A DNA stretch of 64,000 bases from Antedon mediterranea (lineage: Eukaryota > Echinodermata > Crinoidea > Comatulida > Antedonidae), in NCBI RefSeq assembly GCF_964355755.1, contig NC_092672.1, forward strand, positions 30,438,501 to 30,502,500, read 5' to 3'. The notes under the pieces were generated by a model, which saw only the letters and a list, made by a program, of their open reading frames with translations, was not told where the DNA came from and did no database searches. Positions 11,671-22,965 of the stretch are shown here, in pieces; position 1 is the first letter of the stretch; every line of letters begins with the position of its first letter. Made by a program: the position numbers and the translations under genes.

Positions 11671-14464
11671 AGAGTGAGCACTGTAAATTTTTCATGGATC
11701 AATGACCCATCATTTTCATAATTAAATATTAATATAGGATGGGAAGGAACATTTTGGCCGATCCATTATGACGAAAGTGATTACAAATACATTAAGATAT
11801 GCCTACATTATGCTACCCAGTGGTAAGCTTGGTGCTTAACTTACTAGGACGCAACGCATATATAATATATAGGCGACGAATCTGCAGAATGTTATGATTT
11901 GTAAAATGTTTGCGCTGAACGTACGTACGTCCTGGTGAGCCCAAGTAGATTGCGGCCCTCTAAATGTGTGTAAATGATTTAAGAATTGTAATCTAAATTG
12001 ATATATCTCCTGACTGAGCCTAATTTCTAACGCCATCACCTTGCACTTGCCTAGCCTGCTTTCAGCTAGCATTAGACACGTGCTCAATAATTGAAGAAAT
12101 CAGAATGCTTTTGAATTACCTTCAATCAATCTTTTTTTCCATTTTAGATATGTTTTTAATGAGAACTGAAGAGTATTATACACTTAAACTCACTTAACTC
12201 GGTGTAGTTATACCTATCCATTTATATTAAATGCAATAGGTTAAATTGTCTGATAGATAGCAAGTTGTCTTTACAACGTCTTGCTTATTTCAGCGTAATA
12301 ATATTAAATGTATCAGTATTGAATTATGTGTAGTTTAAATCTCCAACTCATTCTCGTCTGAACAGTTATATTTAGAAAAAAAAATTAAGCATTAGCTTAC
12401 AAAATGTTATTAGTAATAAACATTTTATAAATAATAATTCATTTAATTTGTTTGAAAAAGTCCACATTTTATAAAAATAAAAATAAATAAATTAAAAAAA
12501 ATTAAAAAACAAATACATCCGTGTTTTACTATGCTTTCTATAACTGGAAGACAAATGCGTCTGATTTCCCGCAGCTTGTGATTGGTCAATAGCCTTAGTG
12601 GGAACCATATTTAACACGTTACTTTCCAACGACTAACCGACCGACATAGTGAGCTGTAGAGTCAATAAAAATATGTGTTTATTATAATTATCACAAGAAC
12701 GACCCGTTTATTGTTAATGGCAATTCAAAGCAACGTTATTCAAATGTCCCATAAGAATGTATAGAGTATGTTTTCGAACAGGATAGAGAGAAATTACTTA
12801 AACTAAGGACGATTCTACATGAAAAGCAAAACCAAGCATAAAGTCATAAACAAACAACAACAAAAAAACCACAAACTCATGCTCAAATATTCACATTACT
12901 TCATTTAATTATTTTTCTTGCATCGATGCCTAGTTAAAGTAAGTACCTTACAATATTGACGAGATTGCATATGTACGATGACAATTATGCAAATTTGGAA
13001 CATTTATGATTGATCGCTGAGTCATTTAAAGTAATAGAGAAAACATTTCTAGAAATTCAACAGACGATTTACTAAATGAGTGATGTAATGTTTGCTTCTC
13101 TTATACATTACAAAATCATAATAATAGTTTGTTGCCTAGAGTTTAATTTCGCTTGCTGGAAAATGGTATTTTTTATTTAATTATGGTCAATAATAATACA
13201 TCACAATTACGGGATAAAATACACAGATAAAAGAACCAATGGTACAGTTACGTTCATTGTAGTCTTATAACATTATTTGTAAATGACAACAGAAGAATAT
13301 ACAGTACACATCTATCTTACGGTATGTTATAAAAACACGAAAAAAAAAAGAACATTGTGGTGGTCGTATTATAAGTTTGAATTGGTACTCTAGCTATACT
13401 TAAGAATATTATATAAATATAATTATTTTGTACAATTCTTATTCTCACTTTGGTGATTCGTGAAGATGTTTTTTTTTTCGCATATCTCATTTTTGCTCCA
13501 TCAACAGATGAATATTGCCTTTAAATTAGGTTTAACGTATAAATTCTTTAAACGCACAGTGTAGTTGATCAAATATAAGTGTACATTTTTAAATACGCGT
13601 TTGATTTCTTCTCAAGAGTTAATTTTTTCGTTCGGTTGGTCGGTCGGTCGGTCGGCACAAACACGAATTTGAGCACGCGACTGCAGCCATGTATATGGCC
13701 TTGTTAAAATACATGTTTATTTTTTTTTGTTTCAAACGTATTTTAGCCTGATACTGTTGCTGCTCATGGCGCCCCATAGTGGAACAAACAGAAACATTCG
13801 TATAATTATTCTTGGTCAACAGAACATGACCAATTGCCAAATAAATAAATAATGAATAAATAATAATGTTTAGTGAAAGTAACCATCTCAGCAATGAGAG
13901 TCCTAACTATATCAAAGTATATTACCTATAATTATGTACGCAGGCTGTAGTGGCCAATGGAGATAAATGCTCTCTGTGTATGTTTACTCTGTCTATACTA
14001 TACCTAATAAAAACATCGCCTTGAGAGCATGACATAGATACATAACGGTTTTAAGCTTTATAAACATTTAACAATGTAGGTAGGTAATTGGCAAGTAACA
14101 ATTACTTTCCCAGCATTCATTCATTTTCTTTATACATTCATAATACAAAACAATGAAAGAATTTTAAAAATAGCCTTTTCCACAAAACCTTAAATTAACA
14201 TGGATTGGCAATCACTTTTTTTTTTCATTTTGTACAATTTAGGACTTGAGGTGTAAGCCTACGTATTGTTAAAACATGAACTTAGAGGAGAGTGAAATTA
14301 TATTAATTGAATTTCATTCTTCCCCGATGAAACCATACTAAAATGCACGATTCTAAAAAATGGCAGTAAATTGAAATGGCTTGCATAAATTATGCATAAA
14401 TCATACAGGTAATTAAGACACTTGACTACACAGAAAGTCCCGGATTAAACTCGATTCAGATGTA
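11671..14464. other. No gene; minor repeats
   Basis: A family B fragment (CTTGTGATTGGTCAATAGCC to GTGGGAACCAT) lies at about 12570-12605. A GGTC tetranucleotide run lies at about 13636-13656. The remaining sequence gives no supported gene. Confidence 0.5.
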
Positions 14465-14602
14465 ATGCTCTGTCTACACTATCAAACTTTATGTGACAAA
14501 AAAATGTGATGTGCCCATATATGATGATGTCATATCACTACAGTATTTGGACATATCACATTTTTTTTGTCACATAAAGTTTGATAGTGTAGACAGGGAT
14601 TA
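14465..14602. mobile_element. Family A MITE-like element, copy A2
   Basis: Well preserved inverted ends: GCTCTGTCTACACTATC at the left and its near-complement GATAGTGTAGACAG at the right. The central part reads CCATATATGATGATGTCA. Total length is about 138 bp and nothing is coded. Confidence 0.9.
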
Positions 14603-15205
14603 AATAAGTACTCGATTGAGGGGATGATAAGGACAGCATGGACAGGAACCCACACACCTTATCTACCACAATTAAAAAGAACTCATCTTTTAATTTAATA
14701 AAATCATTTAACATTTCTAGATGTAAGAGATTAAGTCATATTGCTTTATAATTGCTTCAATGTATCTAATAATAAAAAAGGAAAAAAAAAGTGTAATAAC
14801 TAACCTTGATTATAAATTCAAATTATTAATCAAATAAACCCCTTGTGAATTTTGCCTGAATACTTCGTTGGTTATCTAACGTCGCTCGGAAAATACGTGG
14901 ACCGGAGGATGATGATAGATTTAGCGGTGTTGTGTTACACACCTTGACGATAATCACACGCATTTTGTCTCATATCATTATTCATTTTTCTAGATTGGCT
15001 GAAATGAATTCGATGACTGCAGGGACTTAACCCACAGTAGTCTTTAATATGATTTAAAGTACTGTATACATGCATATATTTAATCGTATCTGTAAATCGC
15101 TTTATGCATGACCTTATTTTCCATCCGATTCTTGTTCTCTATATCATGTCTAGCGACAATACACTCATGTAGCGGGTGAAATAAAACAATTACAAACATT
15201 AAAAT
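14603..15205. other. No gene seen
   Basis: AT-rich, unassigned. Confidence 0.5.
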
Positions 15206-15335
15206 TGGTCCCACTAGTACGCTATAGGACGCACACGAAACTCAAGTTAATTGACCAATCATAAGCGACAGATCATGTAGACTTTCGCTTGTGATTAGTC
15301 AAGTTACTGGCGTTACCCGTACTGTCAGTGGATAA
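15206..15335. mobile_element. Family B element
   Basis: Left end TGGTCCCACTAGTACGC, centre CAATCATAAGCGACAG and CTTTCGCTTGTGATTAG, right end decayed (GTCAGTGGATAAC). Confidence 0.6.
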
Positions 15336-16029
15336 CTGATTCGTCCAATTACACAAATTAAAGGTCAAGAACGCGTTTTACTTGCTCCAATAATTACATA
15401 ATACATTAATTATGTACTCATCTTTCATAGTTGAAAAAAAAAATAAAATAAACAAAAAATATTCATAATTAAAAGCCAGTAGTGAATTTAGACTCTTAAT
15501 TGGGCAAATAACAAACTTGTCAAGAAAAATATTATTTAAGTCGCTAAATTTAATGTGTTTCATATAATTATGCATACCTCTAATTAATTGGTGTCGGGAT
15601 ATTTTTTTAATTTCATAGTTACTGTATCTAATGACAATCTAAGCAAAATTAAGGTGACCTTAGCCCTGCGCGGATACAGACAATGGGAACCTAATTTTGT
15701 AATTTTACTTGATTTGGCGTTACACCCGATTTGTTCCATAAACCTGTATTTCCATTTAATGTAAATTTGTGAGGAGTGCACGCGATAGATTCGTCATGAA
15801 TTATTTAATTCATAACTATAATTGGAGACAGGATTAGTAATTCTGTAATTGGAAACGGTCATTAAATTGGATATTGAATTTGGATGTTGACCAGTTTACT
15901 CATATTGCAAATTGTAAGGTGACATTTTAAACAGACATAACATAATAACGAACCTACTCGTCCATATTTACCTTGTATACGACCTTAACGAATTGTTTTA
16001 CAATGTTACAATTTACTCTTTTTTCGTGC

Positions 16030-16142
16030 TTTTGATTTGACCAATCACAAGCGATATTATTATTCGAACTGTCGCTTATTATTGGTCATTCATTCGTGCG
16101 TCTACGTGCTTACGTTGCGTCGCTAGTGGGAACCAAGCCTAA
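16030..16142. mobile_element. Family B element, right part
   Basis: GACCAATCACAAGCGATATT, GAACTGTCGCTTATTATTGG and the intact right end CGCTAGTGGGAACCAAGCC. Confidence 0.75.
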
Positions 16143-16756
16143 AAGGTGGGTGGATGTTCCTAAAAATTGAGGTCTCGGTAGAAGAAATATTTAAAGTAGG
16201 CCTACTCTTGTAGTTTTAGTATCTGTGCGTTTTTGTCTAGCTATTGCAGCAGATACTTCTGTTTAACATCTTGTTACTAGAAGTTAAATATGCCTACTAT
16301 TTGCCATGCGCCCTTTGTCGTAACCCATTTTTGTAGTGTAGTATAGGAGTACAGTACTGTTCAAACCTTCTTAAATTAACATCCCAAGTCGGATAGATGA
16401 TTTAAAATTGAAGAATTAATAATTGTTTACCTTCATATAAACAAATATCTCTGTTAGCAAAACGGACACACACCTACACACGTGTCACTCGCGAGGCAAT
16501 AGTGAAGAATTTTAGATTTTAAAAAATTGTAACATCTTTAAAGAGTGCTTGACATTAATATTGAACTTGTTGGGTAAAATATATTGCAATTTACAAGTGA
16601 TAGATGACGTCATAAAATCCAAGGCCAAAGTATATGCATTACATCTCTGGATTAAAGAGAATGGTAAGATCATCTTCATGTAAAATTGCCACGAGCATTT
16701 TAAATGACAGAACTAGACTAAATGTTCATAAATGCTATTACCAAAATTATTTGTGT
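16143..16756. other. No gene seen
   Basis: Unassigned sequence between a family B and a family A element. Confidence 0.5.
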
Positions 16757-16908
16757 TAATCTATGTCTACACTATCAAACTTTATGTGATGTGACCATAT
16801 ATGGACATGATGATGTCATATCACTATTTGAGCATATCGCTAACATTATTTGGACACATTACATTTTTTTGGTCAAACTAAACTAGTTTGATAGTGCAGA
16901 GAGCGGAT
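16757..16908. mobile_element. Family A MITE-like element, copy A3
   Basis: Left end TTAATCTATGTCTACACTAT, centre TATATGGACATGATGATG, right AACTAGTTTGATAGTGCAGA. Confidence 0.85.
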
Positions 16909-17304
16909 AAGGATAATTCGGTTGGAGTTTTCGTAGAGTTCATACTGCTTGAATCATGTTAATTGAATGTACTCTTGTTATTATCTCTTCAGTGTCCACA
17001 CCAATGGAACAACAGTAAGAGACGCATTTCTACATTGCAGGGGCTTAACATTATTATATGTACAAATATACTTAATGTCACTTTCTAGGCTAATTAGCAA
17101 TGATCACCAATGAACCGACTAAGTAGTAATTGGTGAATGTAAATCCAGGGAAGAATGAAATTAATTAAGTAATTTCACTTTTCCCTTGTCGGAAAACAAA
17201 GGTGAACTACTTATAGGTAATTACTATAATTACAAAGCAGTTAATTAGATTCGTATGGTAACCATGCATATGAGAAAAGCTAAAATTAATGTTGCCTATA
17301 CAAA

Positions 17305-17530
17305 TGCGACGATACGATGATGATGATGAGGATGATGATGATGATGATGATGATAATGATGATGAAGATGGTGATAGTTATGGTGATGATGATAATGATG
17401 ATGGCGATGATGAAGATGATGATGAAGATGGTGATGGTTATGGATGGCGAGTATGATGATGGCGATGATGATTGTGATAATGGTGATTAAGATGGTGGTG
17501 GTGATGATGATGAGGATGAAGCGATGACGA
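17305..17530. repeat. GAT trinucleotide repeat, interrupted
   Basis: About 220 bp of GAT units with AAT, GGT, GGC and GAA interruptions. It could in principle read as Asp-rich peptide, but no gene context supports coding. Confidence 0.9.
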
Positions 17531-18805
17531 AGAAGTAACGATGATCAATACTTTACGTGGGTTGATACTAAATAATATTTATTATTTAAGCACTCTAGGC
17601 GTACATAATTAAAGTTTACCAGAATTGCAAATTGGTCGAAAGCTTGCTGAAAGTAACACAAGAATGACAAAGAAGCAAACAATAACATACATGGTCACTT
17701 CAGTCATGTATTGACCGATCTATGATAAAGTAGGCCTACTATAAAGCAAGTCTCACGATTATTAAATCCAGCGTGTTTGAGTTATTTTTACCTAAAATAA
17801 ACGAATGCCAACGACGCTGAAAGTCGTGTTCGAAAGTGAATATCCCAAGAAGGACAATATTTCATAATTATCCTTTTAAATTTCCCGTCATCAGCTAAAG
17901 ATAATTAACAACATGAAGCCGAGTAGTAATTCCTCGACGGCACATTAAAGTGTGTAAAAGGCGTGCTGTGAACAAGAAACACGGCTTAAGCTTGACTGCT
18001 CCATAGTCCAATAATTAATGTTGGTAATTTTGTTGGATGGAAATTAATGTCGTTGATATGCTTTGCTAATCGCGTTAAAAGCCTCGAAGAGAGCGGTAAT
18101 ATGTCACTTTCAGACGCTCAATGGTTTTAGGTTTCTTTATGAAAGTGCCTTACCTTGCCAGTAAAATGTACTACTAAAACGCATTTGTTAGCCCAATATA
18201 ATATATTATTAGCTGCAAGTATTACTTTAAAATTAGACTCTGCGTAAAAATATCATCAACCTAATTACATAGTTTTTTTTTTCTCTTATACGGTGATATC
18301 ATCTACCAAACGACTTGTAGAGTTATAATGATGGCAGATAATCAATTATCTATAATTACCATATAAATTTATATTTAAAACATTTTTTTTCAAAGAGACA
18401 ATTAATTAAAAATGTTTACATAATTAATTATTCTATGAATACGTTTGTTTATATGGTTATGCATTGTATTGTATGATCTGTCCTTATAGGATTATAAATT
18501 AAATGCTATTATAGAGAGGGTTTTTCTTCCCACCTAAAACAAACAATTGATTTTTTTGGGCTAAAACATAGAAATTTTAATTGAAAGGACAATCATAATT
18601 GAATAATTAATTAAAAACATACACACGAATTACTACGTTGTTAAAACAACGTAGGAATTCCTGTTTTAATTGGTTATGTTTAGTTTTAGGATATTTTATT
18701 TATGTACTTTTCAGTATATTTATACAACTTAAATATTATACGAAAATAAATAAATTTAATCTAAAATACAATATACATTAATAAAGAATCGGGTGGATTA
18801 AGATG
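17531..18805. other. No gene seen
   Basis: AT-rich sequence with no supported exon. Confidence 0.5.
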
Positions 18806-19115
18806 AAATGTTATTAAATTCTATAAAAAGAACCACACTAAAGCAACTGAAACTTACAAATTCTCATTACTTTCCCGAATGACATGCACATTACGTTTAT
18901 TGCATTTTAATACCATAACGAACAATAACACGTATGATTTCAATCAAAAAGATTTATATATCACCCAAATAACAAGTGAAAACGTTTCTAATGAACGTTT
19001 ACTGCTAATAGCTTCTCAAGATAGTATCAATAATGTTGCGGCAATACATTATGTATATACTAACAATACCGATGGTGAAACACTGTTTGCTGGCGATATT
19101 ATTGATTTAACCTGA
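18806..19115 (+). other. Unassigned open frame (about 103 codons, ends TGA)
   Basis: The frame is open from about 18806 to a TGA at 19113-19115; the first ATG is at 18879. The C-terminal half has a varied, protein-like composition (NNVAAIHYVYTNNTDGETLF) with no low-complexity bias. No family, partner exon, promoter or polyadenylation signal is recognised. It could be a decayed exon or chance. A family A element begins about 20 bp after the stop. Confidence 0.2.
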
Positions 19116-19135
19116 ACCAGCTTAAAATGACATCC

Positions 19136-19312
19136 TTAAAGCTCTATCTACACTATCACACTTTTTGTAACGAACAATACTGTGATGTGCCCATATATGG
19201 ACATGATGATGTCATATCACTTCTATATTTGGGCATATTTCCCACCATATTTAGGCACATCACGCTTTTTTTTTTTTGCCAAACTAGTATGATAGTGTGG
19301 ACAGAGCTTTAC
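19136..19312. mobile_element. Family A MITE-like element, copy A4
   Basis: TTAAAGCTCTATCTACACTA at the left, CCCATATATGGACATGATG in the centre, GATAGTGTGGACAGAGCTTT at the right. Flanking TTA on both sides is compatible with a 3-bp target duplication. Confidence 0.9.
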
Positions 19313-19964
19313 GTTCAGACGTGGTTCAAGTTACCAAGACTTTCGGAAAACACTGTATAATCAAATACCTTTTCCAATTCCCCCGGCCTTTAAAATGATA
19401 ATCATCTTTTGCGTTAAACCTTGGAAGGAACCAATACTTTTAGAAAGCGCTTGATCAAATTGCTAATATAGCCCCCGTCCCTTAAATAGATAAAGTTTTT
19501 TTTTAAACTTAGAAGTTACCCAGATTTTGGAAAGAACTCGATCAAATTTCCTTTTCAATAAGCCCGGGGCCACTATACCGTTATTCGTTCAGACGTGTAG
19601 AAGTCACCAGGAATTTTAGAAAAACTCGATCAAATGTCCTCAATAATATTATCGCATGATCTTGTTCGTGCATTTATATCTCAGATGCGTTTCTGTTTAA
19701 ATAAAATTTAATAATTGTGTATGGTTGATAAAAATCAAATCATTTTATTTTTAGTAACTCGAAACTATTAATGTTATCTGTTTTTGTAACAATACACTTC
19801 AGTACCGTAACATGTTTTTATCATGACAAACGATGGAACTTAATTTTACCAAAAAATGTTCTCTATATACAAAGGTTTCACTCTTAAAGTTTACTTTTGA
19901 CAAAATGTATATTTAAATAACTTCAACGTATATAACTATTTAAACAATAATACATAAATGCTAT
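19313..19964. other. No gene seen
   Basis: A loosely repeated TTTGGAAAGAACTCGATCAA-like segment appears at about 19340, 19430, 19530 and 19600. It suggests an old degenerate tandem repeat of ~90 bp. Confidence 0.4.
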
Positions 19965-20835
19965 GGCCGACTCGCTCTTATTTTTGGTGGTGGAACAAGT
20001 CTTCTTGGATAAGAACAATCATTAAATCATTAAAACATTAAATATATTTATATATCAACAGTTTGCAATAATTTTTGAACATTTTGTTTTATGGACAAAT
20101 ACGAAAATAATAAACTCACAAATTTAATAACTACTTTATGAAACATAGTCAACTACATAGTCAAAATACACAACAATTCAAATGAATATAAATGTTCAAA
20201 TAATTTGATCAAGAACTCTATGAGATACCATGGAGCTACATTTTGGAATTCAATCCATGTGAATATTAAAACTGCATCTACTTCAAAATTTAAATTAGAA
20301 TACAAGAACTATGTTCTAGATATGAAACGTACAATATATTTTTCATAAGACTAGTTAATATCGGATAAAAAGATTAAATAAAAATTGTAGCTTTGTTTTC
20401 TTTTATATATTATCAGTTTATGTAATTATTTTTTTATTTTTTTTATTTAATGTTTATCTTTGGGTGGGTCGAACTTAAATTCTTTCTGACTTATATGATT
20501 CCCCCCACATGACTACTTTTCATTGAATTTATACCATTTTATTTATTAACACACATTTATGTCATTGAGTATAATCATCTATGTTATATTGTGGAAATAA
20601 ATTGGGATTGAAATAAACCGTAGGTCCAGTGTTCACGTTTCTCGTGTGCACCTTAAAGAACACAGTTTATCATTCAAGACGAGTTTAGTGGTTAAACCGG
20701 TGAACTGGTTCACAAATAACCCCTATACCAGGGGAATTACCACCTATCTGATAGGACATTGATTAATTTACTGTTGGTGCCTGAAGACACTTTGAGATCA
20801 GTGGAAACACAGCCTTAATAGTCAACTACACAACA
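19965..20835 (+). mobile_element. Family J SINE-like element split by a LINE
   Basis: Bases 19965-20012 (GCCGACTCGCTC, then GTGGTGGAACAAGTCTTC) match the complement of 55655-55705. Bases 20640-20800 (GTGCACCTTAAAGAACAC, CATTCAAGACGAG, GTGAACTGGTTCAC) match the complement of 55549-55620. The two parts are contiguous in the 55-kb copy but separated here by about 610 bp that reads as a LINE 3' end. Confidence 0.65.
20015..20622 (+). pseudogene. 5'-truncated LINE 3' end (ORF2 C-terminus)
   Basis: An open frame from about 20137 to the TAA at about 20346-20348 ends with the typical non-LTR ORF2 tail (NSMRYHGATFWNSI, then FKLEYKNYVL). It is followed by a 3' UTR ending in GGAAATAAATTGGGATTGAA and AATAAA-like words. 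It interrupts a SINE-like element, so it is the younger insertion. Confidence 0.65.
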
Positions 20836-21202
20836 GTTAAAACATTAAAACACAATTAAATGCAAATATTCGAAGTAAGCCTATTTGTATCGACACTAAA
20901 AGTTCTTACCTCTCACTTCAAATATTATGAAAATAAATCATAGTTCATGAATCAACTGCATCAGATAAAATCCCATGGCAATGATTACTTACAGTCGGAA
21001 GAATTTGAAAGATAGTTTAGTCTGTGACGATGTTAGTATCTATGTGCAATGTCATGTCATGTAATATATTGAACAAAAATAATCGCAAATATTGTTGTTA
21101 CACAACGCATTAAGAGAGAACGTTTTGTCAGCATACACACAAATTGAAATTATATAGGACGCACGATGGCGCACTTGTTTAATCTCTTATTGATTGATAT
21201 AT
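20836..21202. other. No gene seen
   Basis: Unassigned sequence. Confidence 0.5.
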
Positions 21203-22260
21203 TTAAAGATGTATTGTCCCTTTGACTAATTCCAAAAAAAAAAGATTTCGAAAAAAGTGAGTCATTTTGAAGTATCATAATAGTAATTAACTTTCACCAA
21301 AAATTTGTCCAAAAAAATCATTTAACTGAAAAACAGACGTTTTTCTGTTTGAAAAAAAACTTTGACTTCCAGTCAAAGTTTTCGATCAAAACATATCTCA
21401 TAATGCAACACGCTTGTTTTGACTACTCTGTATCTATCTATCTATCTATCTAGGCAATTAGTTCATCCATTGTTGAATGAAGCCCTCCTCATAACATTTC
21501 CATTTCTGTCTAATTCTTGCTGTCCTAGTCCATGCAGCCGTTCCAATGTATGTTGTTAGATCATCTCTCCACCTTCTTTTTTGTCTTCCTCTTTTCCTCT
21601 TTCCTACCCTTGGTTGCCATTCTGTTAATCTGTATGTCCATCTATTATCTTGAAATCTCGCCACATGCCCAGCCCATCTCCATTTTGATTGTCTTACTTT
21701 CTCCATTATATCTGTAACACCTGTCTTTTTTCTTATGATTGTATGATTTACCCTGTCTCGAAGCGATAAGTTCATCATCTTCCTTTCCATTGCTCTTTGA
21801 GTAGTTGTAAGTTTCTGTTCAAGTTCCTTTGTTATTGCCCATGTCTCTGAACCATATGTCATACTTGATAGCACACATTGGTTAAATAATTTCTTTCTCA
21901 GTGACATTGGTATACTCTTGTATGCATAATCATAAAACTTGTATGCATAATCATAAAACTTCCTCGCGATATGTGGGAAAACACCGTCTCAAACGTGACG
22001 AGTTGTAAACAATCATAATTAGCATCATGCATAATGCATACTCGTTGTTTGAAATCTTTGTTTACTTTCGCTTGCGACGATTTTCCAGACGAAATGTAAT
22101 CAAATTAATTTACCTGTTAATTACTTAAACTTGTTGTTTTTGGATCGAATTTTCGACTTCAAGTGAATAACTTTAATATTACTTTGATATGGCCAATTTC
22201 AATTTAGAATATTTTGACCTTATTTTTTTGTGTTTTTAAATAAAATATGACAATTTTAAA
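21203..22260. mobile_element. Family D element, copy D1, split by an RTE-like LINE
   Basis: The left end TTAAAGATGTATTGTCCC and the following ~220 bp match the copy at 36333-36887 nearly base for base. The match breaks at about 21432 and resumes at about 21919 (TATGCATAATCATAAAAC), continuing to about 22235. The right inverted end has decayed. The resumed part starts with a 21-bp tandem duplication (21920-21961). Confidence 0.85.
21431..21918 (-). pseudogene. RTE-like LINE fragment (endonuclease-reverse transcriptase C-terminus)
   Basis: On the minus strand, 149 codons from 21907 to the stop at 21458 read as the C-terminal region of an RTE-class reverse transcriptase: the LSSMTYGSETWA segment, QRAMERKMMN, KWRWAGHVAR and a GRQKRRWRDDL stretch. 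The 3' end carries a GATA tail (TATCTATCTATC on the plus strand at 21431-21453), typical of RTE elements. The 5' part is truncated. It sits inside family D copy D1. Confidence 0.85.
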
Positions 22261-22301
22261 AAGTAGGGAAATTGTTTTGGGTAATTTTTTTTTACCTTGT
22301 A

Positions 22302-22450
22302 GGTGACCGTTTGGGGCGGTGTTTGCCTCGATCTTGTATTCTGTTTACAACAACAAGACAAGAGGGCATTGTGTGGCAATGTGCAAAGGGCGATATTTTT
22401 GATTTGCCTTTTTTATTTCGTAATTTTCTGTATAATAATAAGCATAAGCA
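22302..22450 (+). pseudogene. Decayed tandem copy of the NUP210 first-exon region
   Basis: This segment aligns by eye with 22727-22865, about 425 bp downstream. Shared words include GGTnACCGTTTnGGGCG, TCTGTTTACAA, GAGGGC then TGTGTGGC, ATGTGCAAA, then a degraded version of the exon-1 text. At the position of the initiator (gcaaaATGGCG) this copy reads gcaaaGGGCG, so the start codon is lost. It may be a tandem duplication of the promoter and first exon, or both may descend from one inserted repeat. Confidence 0.55.
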
Positions 22451-22804
22451 TCATTGACGCATAATTAAATTTAATTCACCAAAAATATTTGAAAGCATTA
22501 TTGTTAATATAAATAGCCATAACTTACGAAAGTTTGAAAAACTCCCGAAAAAATCCGTTAAAGCAGCAGCTGATATAATTAAGTACTTAAAAAATTGTTA
22601 ATAAATCATTTTTAGAAAAAAAATTGATTTAGGTAGAAGAGAGGAGTAATCTCGTGTTCATATTATTATTTTTAAGAAAATGTGTGCTGTGGCAATTAAA
22701 AAAAAAAACTTGTTATCTTATAAATAGGTTACCGTTTAGGGCGCTGTTTCACATGAATCTTTTGTTTACAAGATCACTGAGGGCGCTGTGTGGCCATGTG
22801 CAAA

Positions 22805-22965
22805 ATGGCGGTCGTATTCGATATTGGTCTTTTTCATTTGTTAATTTTTATGTATATTTCTTCCGGAATTTGCTATAAATTAAATGTCCCGAAAATACTA
22901 CTGCCTTATCAAGCCACAAGGCCTATAAATTTTACATTACAAGCAACAGAAGGCTGTTTTACATG
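22805..22965 (+). CDS. NUP210: NUP210 coding exon 1 (signal peptide)
   Basis: Codons 1-54. MAVVFDIGLFHLLIFMYISS is a hydrophobic signal sequence; then KLNVPKILLPYQATRPINFT and EGCFTW match the vertebrate N-terminus. The donor TG|GTAAGG splits the Trp codon. Confidence 0.9.

Noticed and set aside
17305-17530. Asp-rich coding segment
   Set aside because: Simple GAT repeat with interruptions and no gene context.
21532-21717. Plus-strand frame in the RTE fragment
   Set aside because: Shadow of the minus-strand reverse transcriptase.
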